Source of the DNA: Actinomycetota bacterium
GTDB taxonomy: Bacteria > Actinomycetota > CADDZG01 > JAHWKV01
Length of the DNA: 64,000 bases
Reading direction: 5' to 3'
Assembly (NCBI GenBank): GCA_019347715.1
Contig: JAHWKU010000001.1
Location: 62,001-126,000 of the forward strand
Notes under the pieces: model-generated
Database searches by the model: none
What the model was told of the DNA's origin: nothing
The model's input: only the letters and a program-made list of their open reading frames with translations
Program-made: the position numbers and the translations under genes
Part shown: positions 44,319 to 52,246 of the stretch, piece by piece
Layout: every line of letters starts with the position of its first letter
How positions within the stretch are numbered: position 1 is the stretch's first letter

Positions 44319-44729
44319 TCAGCTTCCGCCTTTCAACTGTTCCTTCGCCAACGCGATTGAAACGGCCTCCTTCGCCGATCCCAACCGTCGCCAGACGGTC
44401 CCATAACCGGGGAGTCCGTTCCGGGACCGAAAATCCACCTGCTTGGGCGGCCGTCCCTGCTTCCGATAGAAGGAGCGGATCGCCTCGAGGATGGCGTCAT
44501 CAGACCAAGAGCGGGCCAACCTCCCCTTCGCCAGTCCCTGGAGGGAGGAGTCTCGATAGGAGTCATTGCGTAGCCGCTTCTTCTGCAACTGAGAGCGTCG
44601 GCCGGCAAGGTGAGGATCGTTCCTGCCATCAGGGATCTCCTCCGGGAGCAGGTCAGCCTCCAGGTATACGTGGTTAGAGTTACGAGACGCTGGGCCCACC
44701 CAACGACTCGTGACTCTACCCATGGGCAA
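44319..44729 (-). pseudogene. Recombinase C-terminal tail fused to an HNH-associated repeat domain
   Basis: The 136-residue frame begins with MGRVTSRWVG, the tail motif of recombinase A, and ends with WSDDAILEAIRSFYRKQG and GLPGYGTVWRRLGS (74-127), a homing-endonuclease-associated repeat. It lacks any catalytic part. Confidence 0.5.
44672..44720. repeat. Inverted repeat of recombinase tail sequence
   Basis: GGTTAGAGTTACGAG (44672-44686) faces CTCGTGACTCTACC (44707-44720) around GGGCCC. Both arms match the end of recombinase A in opposite orientations. Confidence 0.6.
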
Positions 44730-44772
44730 ATGGATTACCGGGCGGATAGAAGCCGGGACTCCCCCCGCACCT
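44695..44772. repeat. Direct repeat, right copy of the recombinase A end
   Basis: It repeats 8549-8627, starting CCCACCCAACGACTCG and ending CCGCACCT, with a few substitutions and a 1-bp deletion. No tRNA sequence accompanies it. Confidence 0.85.
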
Positions 44773-44857
44773 TTGATAACTCGCTGATGCAGCCGACCAC
44801 ACGATACGCTCGTGGCGGCTGATTCGCCGATCCCTTAAGACCGATAGGTGGCGAGAA

Positions 44858-45672
44858 ATGAGCGAAGGTAACGTTCCGACTTTTCCGAACTTCGCCGGCA
44901 AGCATGACCAGGCATCGATGTTCACGCCTCAGGATTTCTTTGACTACATGCGGAAGGAAGGTCGCCTTCCCGATATTACAGTCCCCTCGAGTATCATCAT
45001 GTGCTACTCACCGTGGCTTATCAGGCAGATAGCTAAGATGCCTGGTGTCGAACCGGCCGCGAGTCCGACGACAGGGTCATTTCACCTGCTATCTGAAGGA
45101 CAGATCGGAGTCGCAGCTGGATTCGGGATAGGTGCCCCGGCTGCCGCATCGGTCTTAGAAGAGCTGGCCGCGTTGGGGCTGCTCAGTTCGTCAGTATTGG
45201 TGCAGCCGGAACGTTACAGCGCCACGTTAAGGAGGGAGACCTCGTACTCTGCACGGCAGCTGTACGTGATGAGGGGGTTTCCCATCACTACGCCACGCCT
45301 GCCGATTTAGCTTTTCCTTCTAAACGATTAACCACCGAAGTCAGATCGGTCCTCGAACGCGACGGCATCCCGTTCATTGAGGGTACGGCTTGGACGATTG
45401 ATGCTCCCTACAGAGAAACCATTGCCGAGGCGAGGCACTATCAGGAGCAGGGCGTGGTAGCAGTCGAGATGGAAGCGGCTGCTCTATTCACTGTCGCCGC
45501 CTATCGATCGGTGGAGGTGTCGGCAGCGTTTGTGGCAAGTGACTCCTTGGCAGAGATGACTTGGCAACCACGATTTGGCACATCGGCGGTTCGCGAGGGA
45601 ATGCTAAAGCTGTTAGAAGTAGCTGTGGCAGCGATCACAGAGGATTCGCCGATTCGTTCCAAGGACCTATAG
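44858..45672 (+). pseudogene. Nucleoside phosphorylase, frameshifted
   Basis: The first frame (MSEGNVPTFPNFAGKHDQ...) runs correctly to VLEELAALG near 45180. The family sequence then continues in another frame as AAQFVSIGAAGTLQRHV, EGDLVLCTAAVRDEG, TAWTIDAPYRE and VAVEMEAAALFTVA to the stop at 45672. One indel in or near TTGGGG at about 45176-45182 explains it. A uridine/purine phosphorylase would result if repaired. Confidence 0.85.
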
Positions 45673-45674
45673 GC

Positions 45675-46460
45675 ATGGCAGCAACAACCGGTTTGGGTGT
45701 CGGAAGGAAAGGCGGAATACTCTTCGATCTTGGAGGCACTCTCTTCATTTACGGAGACATGGAGAAGGCTTGGTCGGACTGGCTCCAAGCTCTCCACAGC
45801 TCCTTTGTCTCGCACGGACTAAAGGAATCGATTGACTCTTTCGCAGCTCGCTGCGATGGCTTTTTTGGTAAGCCAGAGCCACCCCGAGTGGAGGGGCTGA
45901 CCGTATTCGAGACTCGCATCCAAGCTCTCGCCACAGAAGCGGGGCTGTCGATTGCAAATGACAGGGTCGGAGAGATTGAGACCTCAGTCCTCGGGGCCTG
46001 GTGGTCCCACCTCTCGCTGGATCCCGAGGCCCCGGATGTTCTTAGTAAGCTCCGCTCACACTACGCCTTAGCTCTGGTCTCGAATTTCGATCATCCCAAA
46101 CACCTTTACGAGATCCTCGATCACCACGAGTTGACGCAATTTTTTGACGCAATCGTTATCTCGGGTGAAGCCGGGGTTAAAAAGCCCGACCCCAGGATCA
46201 TGTTCTTGGCGCTGGACTCTTTGGGTTTGGCACCGGAGTCGTGCATCTACGTCGGGGACATTGAAGATGACGAGCGCTGCGCTTTATCTGCAGGAATGCG
46301 AACGATCACCATCGATCGACGACGCGAAGGAGAGGAGCCTCCACTTTTGGACTTCCTAGTCCCGAAGGACCCAGTGGAGAATCAACCTCAGGTGGCTTGG
46401 CGGCCATTGGAGAGGATTCAGGCTCTCGAGGAACTACTTGTCATTCTGGATGACGCGTAG
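45675..46460 (+). CDS. HAD-superfamily hydrolase
   Basis: The 261-aa protein has motif I ILFDLGGTLF with the second Asp replaced by Gly, motif II VSNFDH, the Lys of GVKKPDPRIM and motif IV YVGDIEDDE. The DLGGT variant occurs in many HAD enzymes. The ATG at 45675 begins 2 bp after the phosphorylase stop, so the two were probably co-transcribed. Confidence 0.85.
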   Translation: MAATTGLGVGRKGGILFDLGGTLFIYGDMEKAWSDWLQALHSSFVSHGLKESIDSFAARCDGFFGKPEPPRVEGLTVFETRIQALATEAGLSIANDRVGEIETSVLGAWWSHLSLDPEAPDVLSKLRSHYALALVSNFDHPKHLYEILDHHELTQFFDAIVISGEAGVKKPDPRIMFLALDSLGLAPESCIYVGDIEDDERCALSAGMRTITIDRRREGEEPPLLDFLVPKDPVENQPQVAWRPLERIQALEELLVILDDA

Positions 46461-46533
46461 GAGGCGCCTCTTTAGGCTCTTCTTTCCATCGCCAGGGACG
46501 TGGCGGTTCGCTTTGTGGTCGCTCGGCCCGCTC

Positions 46534-46576
46534 GTCAGCATATGTTGACAAAACACGTTCGTCAGCATATGCTGAC
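46534..46576 (+). promoter_or_regulatory. Palindromic operators over a -35/-10 promoter
   Basis: GTCAGCATATGTTGAC (46534-46549) and the perfect palindrome GTCAGCATATGCTGAC (46561-46576) are 27 bp apart. TTGACA (46545-46550) and TATGCT (46568-46573) form a promoter with a 17-bp spacer, placing the transcript start at or next to the ATG at 46580. Confidence 0.7.
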
Positions 46577-46579
46577 TCC

Positions 46580-46807
46580 ATGGAACTGGATCAGCTGGTT
46601 CGAACTGCTCGCCACAAAGACCCACTCGAGGCCTTAAAAGCTGTCGGCGCTCTCCGGAGGGTGATCGAACGTCTGGAGGAACTGCAGGTGGAGCGCGCGA
46701 GGGCCGCCCTCATTTCGTGGGAGGAGATCGCCATACAGCTCGGAGTAACCAAACAGACGGTGCACAGAAAGCATGCGCCGCGGATCAAGGGTGGGAGAAG
46801 GCGATGA
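46580..46807 (+). CDS. Helix-turn-helix protein, probable autoregulator
   Basis: The 75-aa protein has a helical N-terminus and SWEEIAIQLGVTKQTVHRKH, a sigma-4/MerR-like helix-turn-helix. No ribosome site precedes the ATG, which fits a leaderless transcript. It overlaps the Clp-N gene by 4 bp. Binding to the palindromes in its own promoter is an inference. Confidence 0.75.
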   Translation: MELDQLVRTARHKDPLEALKAVGALRRVIERLEELQVERARAALISWEEIAIQLGVTKQTVHRKHAPRIKGGRRR

Positions 46808-47403
46808 AGCCACCCCTACAGGAGCGTAAGCGAATGAACGATGTGGCTTTCGCCGCCTATCGAGCGGCCCGGCATCACGACGCAGTCGGTACCGAGCACC
46901 TGCTTCTCGCAATCGTCCAACAGGATGATGGCCCAGCTGGAAAGGCGCTTGGGGAACTCGGAATAACAGAAGAGCGTGTCGCACCTCAAGTAGATGCACT
47001 GCTGGCCCCGTCTGAGGAAGAAGCTCTAGCCAGCGCAAGCATCGACGCCAAGAGCCTTAGAGAAGAAATAGAAAACCAGTTCGGTGATAAGGCTTGGCGA
47101 AGACCCTGGCGACGCCAGCGACGGATCATGCAGATCCATGGTGCAACGGAGGGATACAGAGGCACGATGGTTGAGACGATGCTTGGCCCTCCTGAGAGGA
47201 GAACGACGAGACATCTTTTGCTGAGGCTCATCGAAACGGAGGGCCGTGGGTTAGAGATCATCCGTTCGCTCGGAGTCACGCCTGAGGAGATCCGACGGAA
47301 GCTCCCTGAGCAGAATCGGCACGAGAATTCCTATCCGACGAGCCTGAATGGTTACGCGATGTGGAACGCGACGGCACGTGCGCTAAGGAAGATCTTTGGC
47401 TGA
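46804..47403 (+). CDS. Clp N-terminal (repeat) domain protein
   Basis: The 199-aa protein has two Clp-N repeats: VAFAAYRAARHHDAVGTEHL with LLAIVQQDDG, and a second around TTRHLLLRLIETEGRGLEII with SLGVTPEEIRRKL. It has no ATPase domain, so it may be an adaptor or sensor of unfolded substrates. It is coupled to the HTH gene; such pairs occur in actinobacteria. Confidence 0.8.
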   Translation: MKPPLQERKRMNDVAFAAYRAARHHDAVGTEHLLLAIVQQDDGPAGKALGELGITEERVAPQVDALLAPSEEEALASASIDAKSLREEIENQFGDKAWRRPWRRQRRIMQIHGATEGYRGTMVETMLGPPERRTTRHLLLRLIETEGRGLEIIRSLGVTPEEIRRKLPEQNRHENSYPTSLNGYAMWNATARALRKIFG

Positions 47404-47411
47404 TCTTTCAA

Positions 47412-47489
47412 TTGGCCCAGCTTCTGCGACCGGTGGGCGCAGGATGGAGCGTCGAATCGCGATTCTCCAGGTCGGGCCAACACCAAGTT
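47412..47489 (+). other. Hairpin sharing an 18-bp core with the 37.9 kb site
   Basis: TTGGCCC/GGGCCAA (47412-47418, 47474-47480) enclose the 12-bp palindrome GAATCGCGATTC (47454-47465). CGATTCTCCAGGTCGGGC (47460-47477) is identical to 37902-37919, and in both cases a GTT lies about 20 nt before an ATG. Confidence 0.4.
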
Positions 47490-47507
47490 CCGTACTACGG
47501 ACCGACG

Positions 47508-48020
47508 ATGAATGACTTTGAAATTGTCCCCCTCGATGCTGAAACGGCAGGGGCCCTTGCCAACTCTTTTGCGGTGCCCGGTTGGAACAAGCCTAGGGAG
47601 CAGTACTCAAGGTACCTAGAGCAGCATGAAGCTGGTGAGATCCTTTGCCTCGTCGCCAGACTTGGGGGGAAGGTCGCTGGGTACCTGAAAGTCGTTTGGG
47701 TTCCCGGATACGAGCCCCTGCGCAGGGCGGGAATCCCTGAGATCCAGGATCTAAACGTCCTCGATGAATTTCGGCGCCAAGGTGTCGCAACTAGATTGCT
47801 TGATCTGGCGGAGAACGAAATCGCCAAACGGTCCGCCGTCGTTGGGATAGGTGTGGGGCTGCATCCGGGCTATAACGCTGCGCAGCGTCTCTACGCTCTG
47901 CGAGGGTATGTTCCTGATGGCCTTGGCGTTACCTATAAAGACGAATTCGTCACCGAAGAGCAGACTGTGACGTTCGATGATGATCTCGTCCTTCATTTCA
48001 CCAAGAACCTTGAGGCTTAA
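47508..48020 (+). CDS. GNAT acetyltransferase (2)
   Basis: The 170-aa protein has DLNVLDEFRRQGVATRLLDL with the acetyl-CoA loop and NAAQRLYALRGYVPDG. The ATG at 47508 follows the conserved hairpin by about 20 nt. The substrate is unknown. Confidence 0.86.
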   Translation: MNDFEIVPLDAETAGALANSFAVPGWNKPREQYSRYLEQHEAGEILCLVARLGGKVAGYLKVVWVPGYEPLRRAGIPEIQDLNVLDEFRRQGVATRLLDLAENEIAKRSAVVGIGVGLHPGYNAAQRLYALRGYVPDGLGVTYKDEFVTEEQTVTFDDDLVLHFTKNLEA

Positions 48021-48089
48021 TGAAACTTGCCGTAAAACTAGCCCGTGCACCGACCGGCTGCGCCGGCCGACGGCCCGATCCGTTAGAGC
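48014..48089 (+). other. attC-like hairpin
   Basis: GGCTTAA, overlapping the stop of the previous gene, faces GTTAGAGC (48082-48089). Between them CCGT/ACGG and CCGGC-TGC-GCCGG pair with a 4-nt bulge. The next gene starts 6 nt later. Confidence 0.4.
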
Positions 48090-48094
48090 CACCT

Positions 48095-48631
48095 GTGCCT
48101 GAAACAGTCTTTGAGCGTCCTCAAATCGGATTGGCCGATTCCTACCGGTCATTGATCAAGGAATTTGAAGAGAACGGTGAGGAGTTAGTGCCCTTCCCAT
48201 TGACTTTTCCCAACGAAGACTTCGAGGCCTTCCTTAAACGGCTGGAGGCATCTTCTCGGGGAGAAGGAATTCCGGAGGGCTGGGTGCCACATACAACTTA
48301 TTGGCTGGTTCAAGATGGAGTCGTTGTTGCGGTTTCAAATCTACGGCATAGCCTGACGGACGCTCTTCGGCGTGAAGGAGGCCATATCGGCTACGGAGTC
48401 CGACCCAGTGCTCGAAGGAGGGGACTTGCGACCGAGATCCTGAAACGCACTCTCGGCGAAGCGCGGGAATTGGGATTGAATGAAGTGTTGATTACGTGCG
48501 GGAGTACCAATGCGGGATCCATCCGCGCGATCCTGAACAACGGTGGCGAGTTTTTATCTGAAGAGTTTCTTCCTGAACGAGGGGAGATCGTAAAGAGATA
48601 CCGAATCAACTTGGGCACCGACACGACCTGA
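48095..48631 (+). CDS. GNAT acetyltransferase (3)
   Basis: The 178-aa protein has IGYGVRPSARRRGLATEILK, an acetyl-CoA motif, and SIRAILNNGGEFLSEE near the C-terminus. I chose the GTG at 48095 (VPETVFERPQIGLAD), because an ATG at 48020 would translate the hairpin. Its TGA overlaps the next ATG. Confidence 0.85.
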   Translation: MPETVFERPQIGLADSYRSLIKEFEENGEELVPFPLTFPNEDFEAFLKRLEASSRGEGIPEGWVPHTTYWLVQDGVVVAVSNLRHSLTDALRREGGHIGYGVRPSARRRGLATEILKRTLGEARELGLNEVLITCGSTNAGSIRAILNNGGEFLSEEFLPERGEIVKRYRINLGTDTT

Positions 48632-49149
48632 TGAAGCTCTCACGTCTCGTCATACGCAAGGCTTCACCTTGGGAGGCTGAGGATTTGTTCGAGATTCAAC
48701 GCGCATCAGCGACCGCAGCCTTCGAGCACATCTTTCCCCCCGATCAGTTCCCCTTCCCAGACGAAGGTGAGCGGAAACGCTGGCGAGAGTACCTTCAGCC
48801 AGGGGCTAGCGAAGTGCTTGTCGCAGAGAGAGAAGGACATATTCTAGGCATGGTGGTGCTAACCAGAGACGTGATGGAGCGGCTTTTCGTGCACCCCGAC
48901 TATTGGCGCCAGGGCGTGGGTTCGCGCTTGCACGACGAAGCTATACAGCGATGCCTTGACAATGGTTTCGACTCCTGCCGACTTTATGTGCTTGAGGACA
49001 ATCGCACTGCTCGGCGATTCTATGAGCGAAAGGGCTGGGAGATGGATGGGCGGAGGATGGAGTCCATGTTCCCCCCCTTTCCTGTTGGTATCGGGTACAC
49101 ACTTCGCGAGCTGGCTATCAATGCAACCGATCACTCGCTACCCTCGTAG
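48631..49149 (+). CDS. GNAT acetyltransferase (4)
   Basis: This 172-aa protein has LFVHPDYWRQGVGSRLHDEA and NRTARRFYERKGWEMDG. It is coupled to the preceding GNAT gene (TGATG). Its stop lies in the loop of a hairpin CGCTAC-cctc-GTAGCG followed by GTTAGCT (49168-49174). Confidence 0.86.
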   Translation: MKLSRLVIRKASPWEAEDLFEIQRASATAAFEHIFPPDQFPFPDEGERKRWREYLQPGASEVLVAEREGHILGMVVLTRDVMERLFVHPDYWRQGVGSRLHDEAIQRCLDNGFDSCRLYVLEDNRTARRFYERKGWEMDGRRMESMFPPFPVGIGYTLRELAINATDHSLPS

Positions 49150-49180
49150 CGGTTGATTCGCTAGCCCGTTAGCTGGATCG

Positions 49181-49855
49181 GTGGCTCATTTGAGTGAAAG
49201 TTCGGGCCTGGACGAGCTGTTAGCCGAACAGGTTGCTTACTACGAGGCGGACGCGCGGGCGTACGCGGCAGAGAACACGTCGGATAGACCCGAGATTCGT
49301 CGCCGATTGATTGATGAACTTCGCCCGCATGGGGACGTCCTAGAACTCGCTTGCGGCACAGGCCATTGGACTCGAGAACTGATTAGGCACGCCGAATCGA
49401 TCACAGCAGTCGATGCCTCGGCGACCGCCTTAACTATCAACCGGGCCCGGGTTCGGGATGATCGGGTTCACTATGTAGCCGCGGATCTCTTCGCGTGGAA
49501 GCCGGATCGGCTGTACGACCATGTGTTCTTCGGGTTCTGGCTCTCACACGTCCCGCCTTCGCGGTTCGACTCCTTCTGGAAAATGGTTGGCGGCTGCGTC
49601 GGCCTGACGGGCACCGTCATGTTCGTTGACGAGGACGACCGAAGCACCTTGGATGCAGTCGAAGGCCGCTTCGATCGTGAAGGGACACCTTGTGTTCGCC
49701 GTCCCCTTCGAGATGGCAGTGAGTATGAGATCGTGAAGGTCCTTTGGAATACCGAAGAACTCGAAGATCGGTTGAGAGATCTAGGCTGGGAGATGAACGT
49801 GAGGCCTATCCATGACATGTTTCTGGTCGGCTCTGGTCGACGAACGGGCTACTGA
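49181..49855 (+). CDS. Class I SAM-dependent methyltransferase
   Basis: The 224-aa enzyme has motif I VLELACGTGHWTREL, TAVDASATAL, a motif IV region YDHVFFGFWLSHVPP and the conserved Asp stretch MFVDEDDRS. The start is a GTG 6 nt after a GTTAGCT heptamer. The substrate is unknown. Confidence 0.86.
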   Translation: MAHLSESSGLDELLAEQVAYYEADARAYAAENTSDRPEIRRRLIDELRPHGDVLELACGTGHWTRELIRHAESITAVDASATALTINRARVRDDRVHYVAADLFAWKPDRLYDHVFFGFWLSHVPPSRFDSFWKMVGGCVGLTGTVMFVDEDDRSTLDAVEGRFDREGTPCVRRPLRDGSEYEIVKVLWNTEELEDRLRDLGWEMNVRPIHDMFLVGSGRRTGY

Positions 49856-49915
49856 GCGCTGCAACAAGGAGTCGAAAGTTGGTTACACCCTGGGCTAAGT
49901 GGCAAGAAGCGTGAC

Positions 49916-50392
49916 TCACTCGGAGTTCAAGAGATCCTTCAGGGCTCTTGACCAACGGCTGACGTCCTGAGGATCCATCTCCTCGAAATCGTCGAACGAA
50001 AGTGGCATCCCCGGGGCGGGATCACCTCTATAGCGGGGGAGAACGTGCGTATGAAGGTGCGGCGTGCCGTTCCCGAGGATCATGTAGTTCACTTTGATCG
50101 GCCTGAACACGGCTTCGACTGCGCGACCCGCCTCGACCAACTCGCTCCAGTAGCCCAAGGACTCTTCTTCTGAGAGCTCAGTGGGCTCGGCAACATGGCG
50201 TCCGTTCCAGACGACGACGGTGTGCCCTGCGATCACAGCAGTGCGCCGCAGGTACGTGTCAGCGTAACGTCCGGTGGCAATTCGGATTCCTTCCGGGACG
50301 TCATCCTTTCCTATGATCTCGCAGAGGTCACACTCAGCACCCGCCATGCGCGCTTGCCAGTCCTCAGGCCACTCAGGAAGGAGAGGAGCCAC
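49916..50392 (-). CDS. HIT-family hydrolase
   Basis: The 158-aa protein has an N-terminal CDLCEI (CxxC) zinc-type start, GHTVVVWNGRHV and the full triad PHLHTHVLPRY (HxHxH). HIT proteins cleave nucleoside phosphoramidates or dinucleotides. It lies downstream of a short frame on the same strand. Confidence 0.88.
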   Translation of the reverse strand: MAPLLPEWPEDWQARMAGAECDLCEIIGKDDVPEGIRIATGRYADTYLRRTAVIAGHTVVVWNGRHVAEPTELSEEESLGYWSELVEAGRAVEAVFRPIKVNYMILGNGTPHLHTHVLPRYRGDPAPGMPLSFDDFEEMDPQDVSRWSRALKDLLNSE

Positions 50393-50397
50393 CTCCG

Positions 50398-50514
50398 CTA
50401 AGACTGGAGGTGGGCTCGGTCGCGGCCGTACCTGAGGAGCCGAGCTTCTTCCGCGGTGAGCCCTACAAAGTCGGATGGCTGCAAGGAGATCTCGTCCGGG
50501 TCTCGATCGGTCAT
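50398..50514 (-). CDS. Small protein of 38 aa
   Basis: The frame MTDRDPDEISLQPSDFVGLT then AEEARLLRYG is reminiscent of the start of I78-type peptidase inhibitors but is too short. It ends 5 bp before the HIT start. Confidence 0.4.
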   Translation of the reverse strand: MTDRDPDEISLQPSDFVGLTAEEARLLRYGRDRAHLQS

Positions 50515-50765
50515 GGCTAGATTCTCCTCCTATTCATAGTCGCTGGCGACATGGCGGTGTAGCCGTCGACCTCACTGTGGACCTTGAAGGACGGACGGAC
50601 CCTCCGCCGTCCGACGATTGGCCTTGACGCTTCCCGCCGCTCCGCTAACGTAAGCAGTCGAGAGACAGACTCGTGGGCTGGGGGCCGCACCGTGAGCGGT
50701 GAACGAGAGCTCTATCTCGATTTCGTAGACCGGCAGCTGGTAATTGCCGCAACGAGGAGTTGAAC

Positions 50766-51278
50766 TTGGAGACGATTCGTCCAGCTCGCAAGAGCGAGGC
50801 GGAACAGCTGGCAGAGCTCCATGTGAAGACGTGGCAACAGGCCTACGCGGGCTTACTGCCGGATCAGTACCTCGCGTCACTCGAGTCTTCACAGCGGCTG
50901 CCGATGTGGCAGCACCTTTTAGCGTCACCGGAAAGAGTCGCGATCTTCGTGGCGGAGTCAGATAGTCGACCCATCGGATTCTCTTGTGGGGGTGGTCCGA
51001 GCGAGCCAGCTTCAACTGAGGGAGTAGCGGAACTCTGGAGCATCTATTTGCTCAAGGAATTCTGGGACAAAGGCATCGGAAAGCGTCTTCACGACGCCTT
51101 ACTCGACGAGCTCAAAAGCAGAGCGTTTCGCGAAGTGTTCCTTTGGGTGATGGAGTCGAACGCGCGGACGCGAGAGTGGTACGAGCGGCAGGGGTGGACT
51201 CTCGACGGGGGCCGCAAGACAGATGAGCTTTGGGGGGCAACTATCACCGAGGTCCGTTATCGAAAGGATCTCGGATGA
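50766..51278 (+). CDS. GNAT acetyltransferase (5)
   Basis: The 170-aa protein has LHVKTWQQAYAGLLPDQYL, IYLLKEFWDKGIGKRLHDAL and NARTREWYERQGW. The TTG at 50766 has GAGGAG 7 nt upstream; a TTG at 50760 is the alternative, lying inside a GTTGAAC heptamer. It overlaps the following kinase gene by 4 bp. Confidence 0.85.
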   Translation: METIRPARKSEAEQLAELHVKTWQQAYAGLLPDQYLASLESSQRLPMWQHLLASPERVAIFVAESDSRPIGFSCGGGPSEPASTEGVAELWSIYLLKEFWDKGIGKRLHDALLDELKSRAFREVFLWVMESNARTREWYERQGWTLDGGRKTDELWGATITEVRYRKDLG

Positions 51279-51823
51279 TCCGTCTCATTGAGCCTGGAGG
51301 AGCGGGCAAGAGCACCGTCGGGTCAGCGCTTGCAAGGCGCCTGGAGATGCCTTTCGTCGACCTGGATGTGGAGCTGATGGCGCGGCGCGGTGACATCTCA
51401 GAGCTGATCGATGGAGAGGGCTACGAGGCATATGCTCGCGCGAACGTTGAGACATACCGTCACCTTCTGCAACAGCAGAGGTCGAAGTCAGTAGTCGCTC
51501 TCTCGTCTGGGTTCATGACATACCCGAGCGACATTCATCCGGATTACGAGACGTTGAGAGGGGAGGTCATGACTTCACCTTCAACGTTCGTCCTGTTGCC
51601 GTCACTGGATGTTGAGACTTGCGTAAAGGAAACGGTTCGGCGACAGCTCGAACGGCCGTTTATCCACTCGGCGAGGAAAGAGGAGAGGGTGATTCGGGAA
51701 CGGTTTGTCGTCTACGCCAGTCTGCCGTGTCCTAAGATCGAGACGATGGCCCCTCTGGGCCACGTGTTGGAGGACTTGGCAGCGCGACTTCAGGCACACG
51801 GGGCCATCAATGGCAGTGGATAA
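51275..51823 (+). CDS. Shikimate kinase-like P-loop kinase
   Basis: The 182-aa protein has Walker A EPGGAGKSTVG, DLDVELMARRG and a LID-like RRQLERPF, the order seen in shikimate kinases. The ATG overlaps the GNAT stop. Substrate residues are not clearly those of AroK, so it may act on another small molecule. Confidence 0.78.
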   Translation: MIRLIEPGGAGKSTVGSALARRLEMPFVDLDVELMARRGDISELIDGEGYEAYARANVETYRHLLQQQRSKSVVALSSGFMTYPSDIHPDYETLRGEVMTSPSTFVLLPSLDVETCVKETVRRQLERPFIHSARKEERVIRERFVVYASLPCPKIETMAPLGHVLEDLAARLQAHGAINGSG

Positions 51824-52244
51824 AACGTTGGAAATTCGGTCTTCTCGGCTGGAGGACGCTGAGGACGTCCTCGACCTATGGCTTGCGTACCACGCGCCAG
51901 GAGTAAGCGACACTCTCGAGGATGTGAGGCGACTGATTCAGGATTTCCCAAATCAGCTTCTCGTTGCGAAGGTAGGGGACGGGATTGTCGGAGCTGTAAT
52001 CGCCGGATGGGACGGATGGAGAGGGCATCTTCACCATCTCGCCGTTCGACCCGAGTTCCGCCGCCAAGGTATTGCGAGAGCGCTACTCGAGGAAGCGGAG
52101 CGCCAACTCATAAAGAAGGGGGCGAAGCGGATATCCGTTCTCGCCGAACGAGAGAATCGAGAGGCAAACGCCTTCTGCGAGTCCCTGTCAAAGCTCGGCT
52201 ACGAACTGGACACCTGGATGCACCGCTATACGAAGAGGATGTAG
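51810..52244 (+). CDS. GNAT acetyltransferase (6)
   Basis: The 144-aa protein has HHLAVRPEFRRQGIARALLEE and ANAFCESLSKLGYE. The ATG at 51810 overlaps the end of the kinase gene by 14 bp. It belongs to a four-gene run from 50766 to 52780. Confidence 0.86.
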   Translation: MAVDKTLEIRSSRLEDAEDVLDLWLAYHAPGVSDTLEDVRRLIQDFPNQLLVAKVGDGIVGAVIAGWDGWRGHLHHLAVRPEFRRQGIARALLEEAERQLIKKGAKRISVLAERENREANAFCESLSKLGYELDTWMHRYTKRM

Positions 52245-52246
52245 GA

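Noticed and set aside
44107..44406. 99-codon frame on the + strand
   Set aside because: It runs through a recombinase-tail relic, tRNA fragments and the antisense of another gene, so it is not a gene.
47412..47480. Intrinsic terminator after the Clp-N gene
   Set aside because: The hairpin has no T run, and its conserved 18-bp core points to another role.
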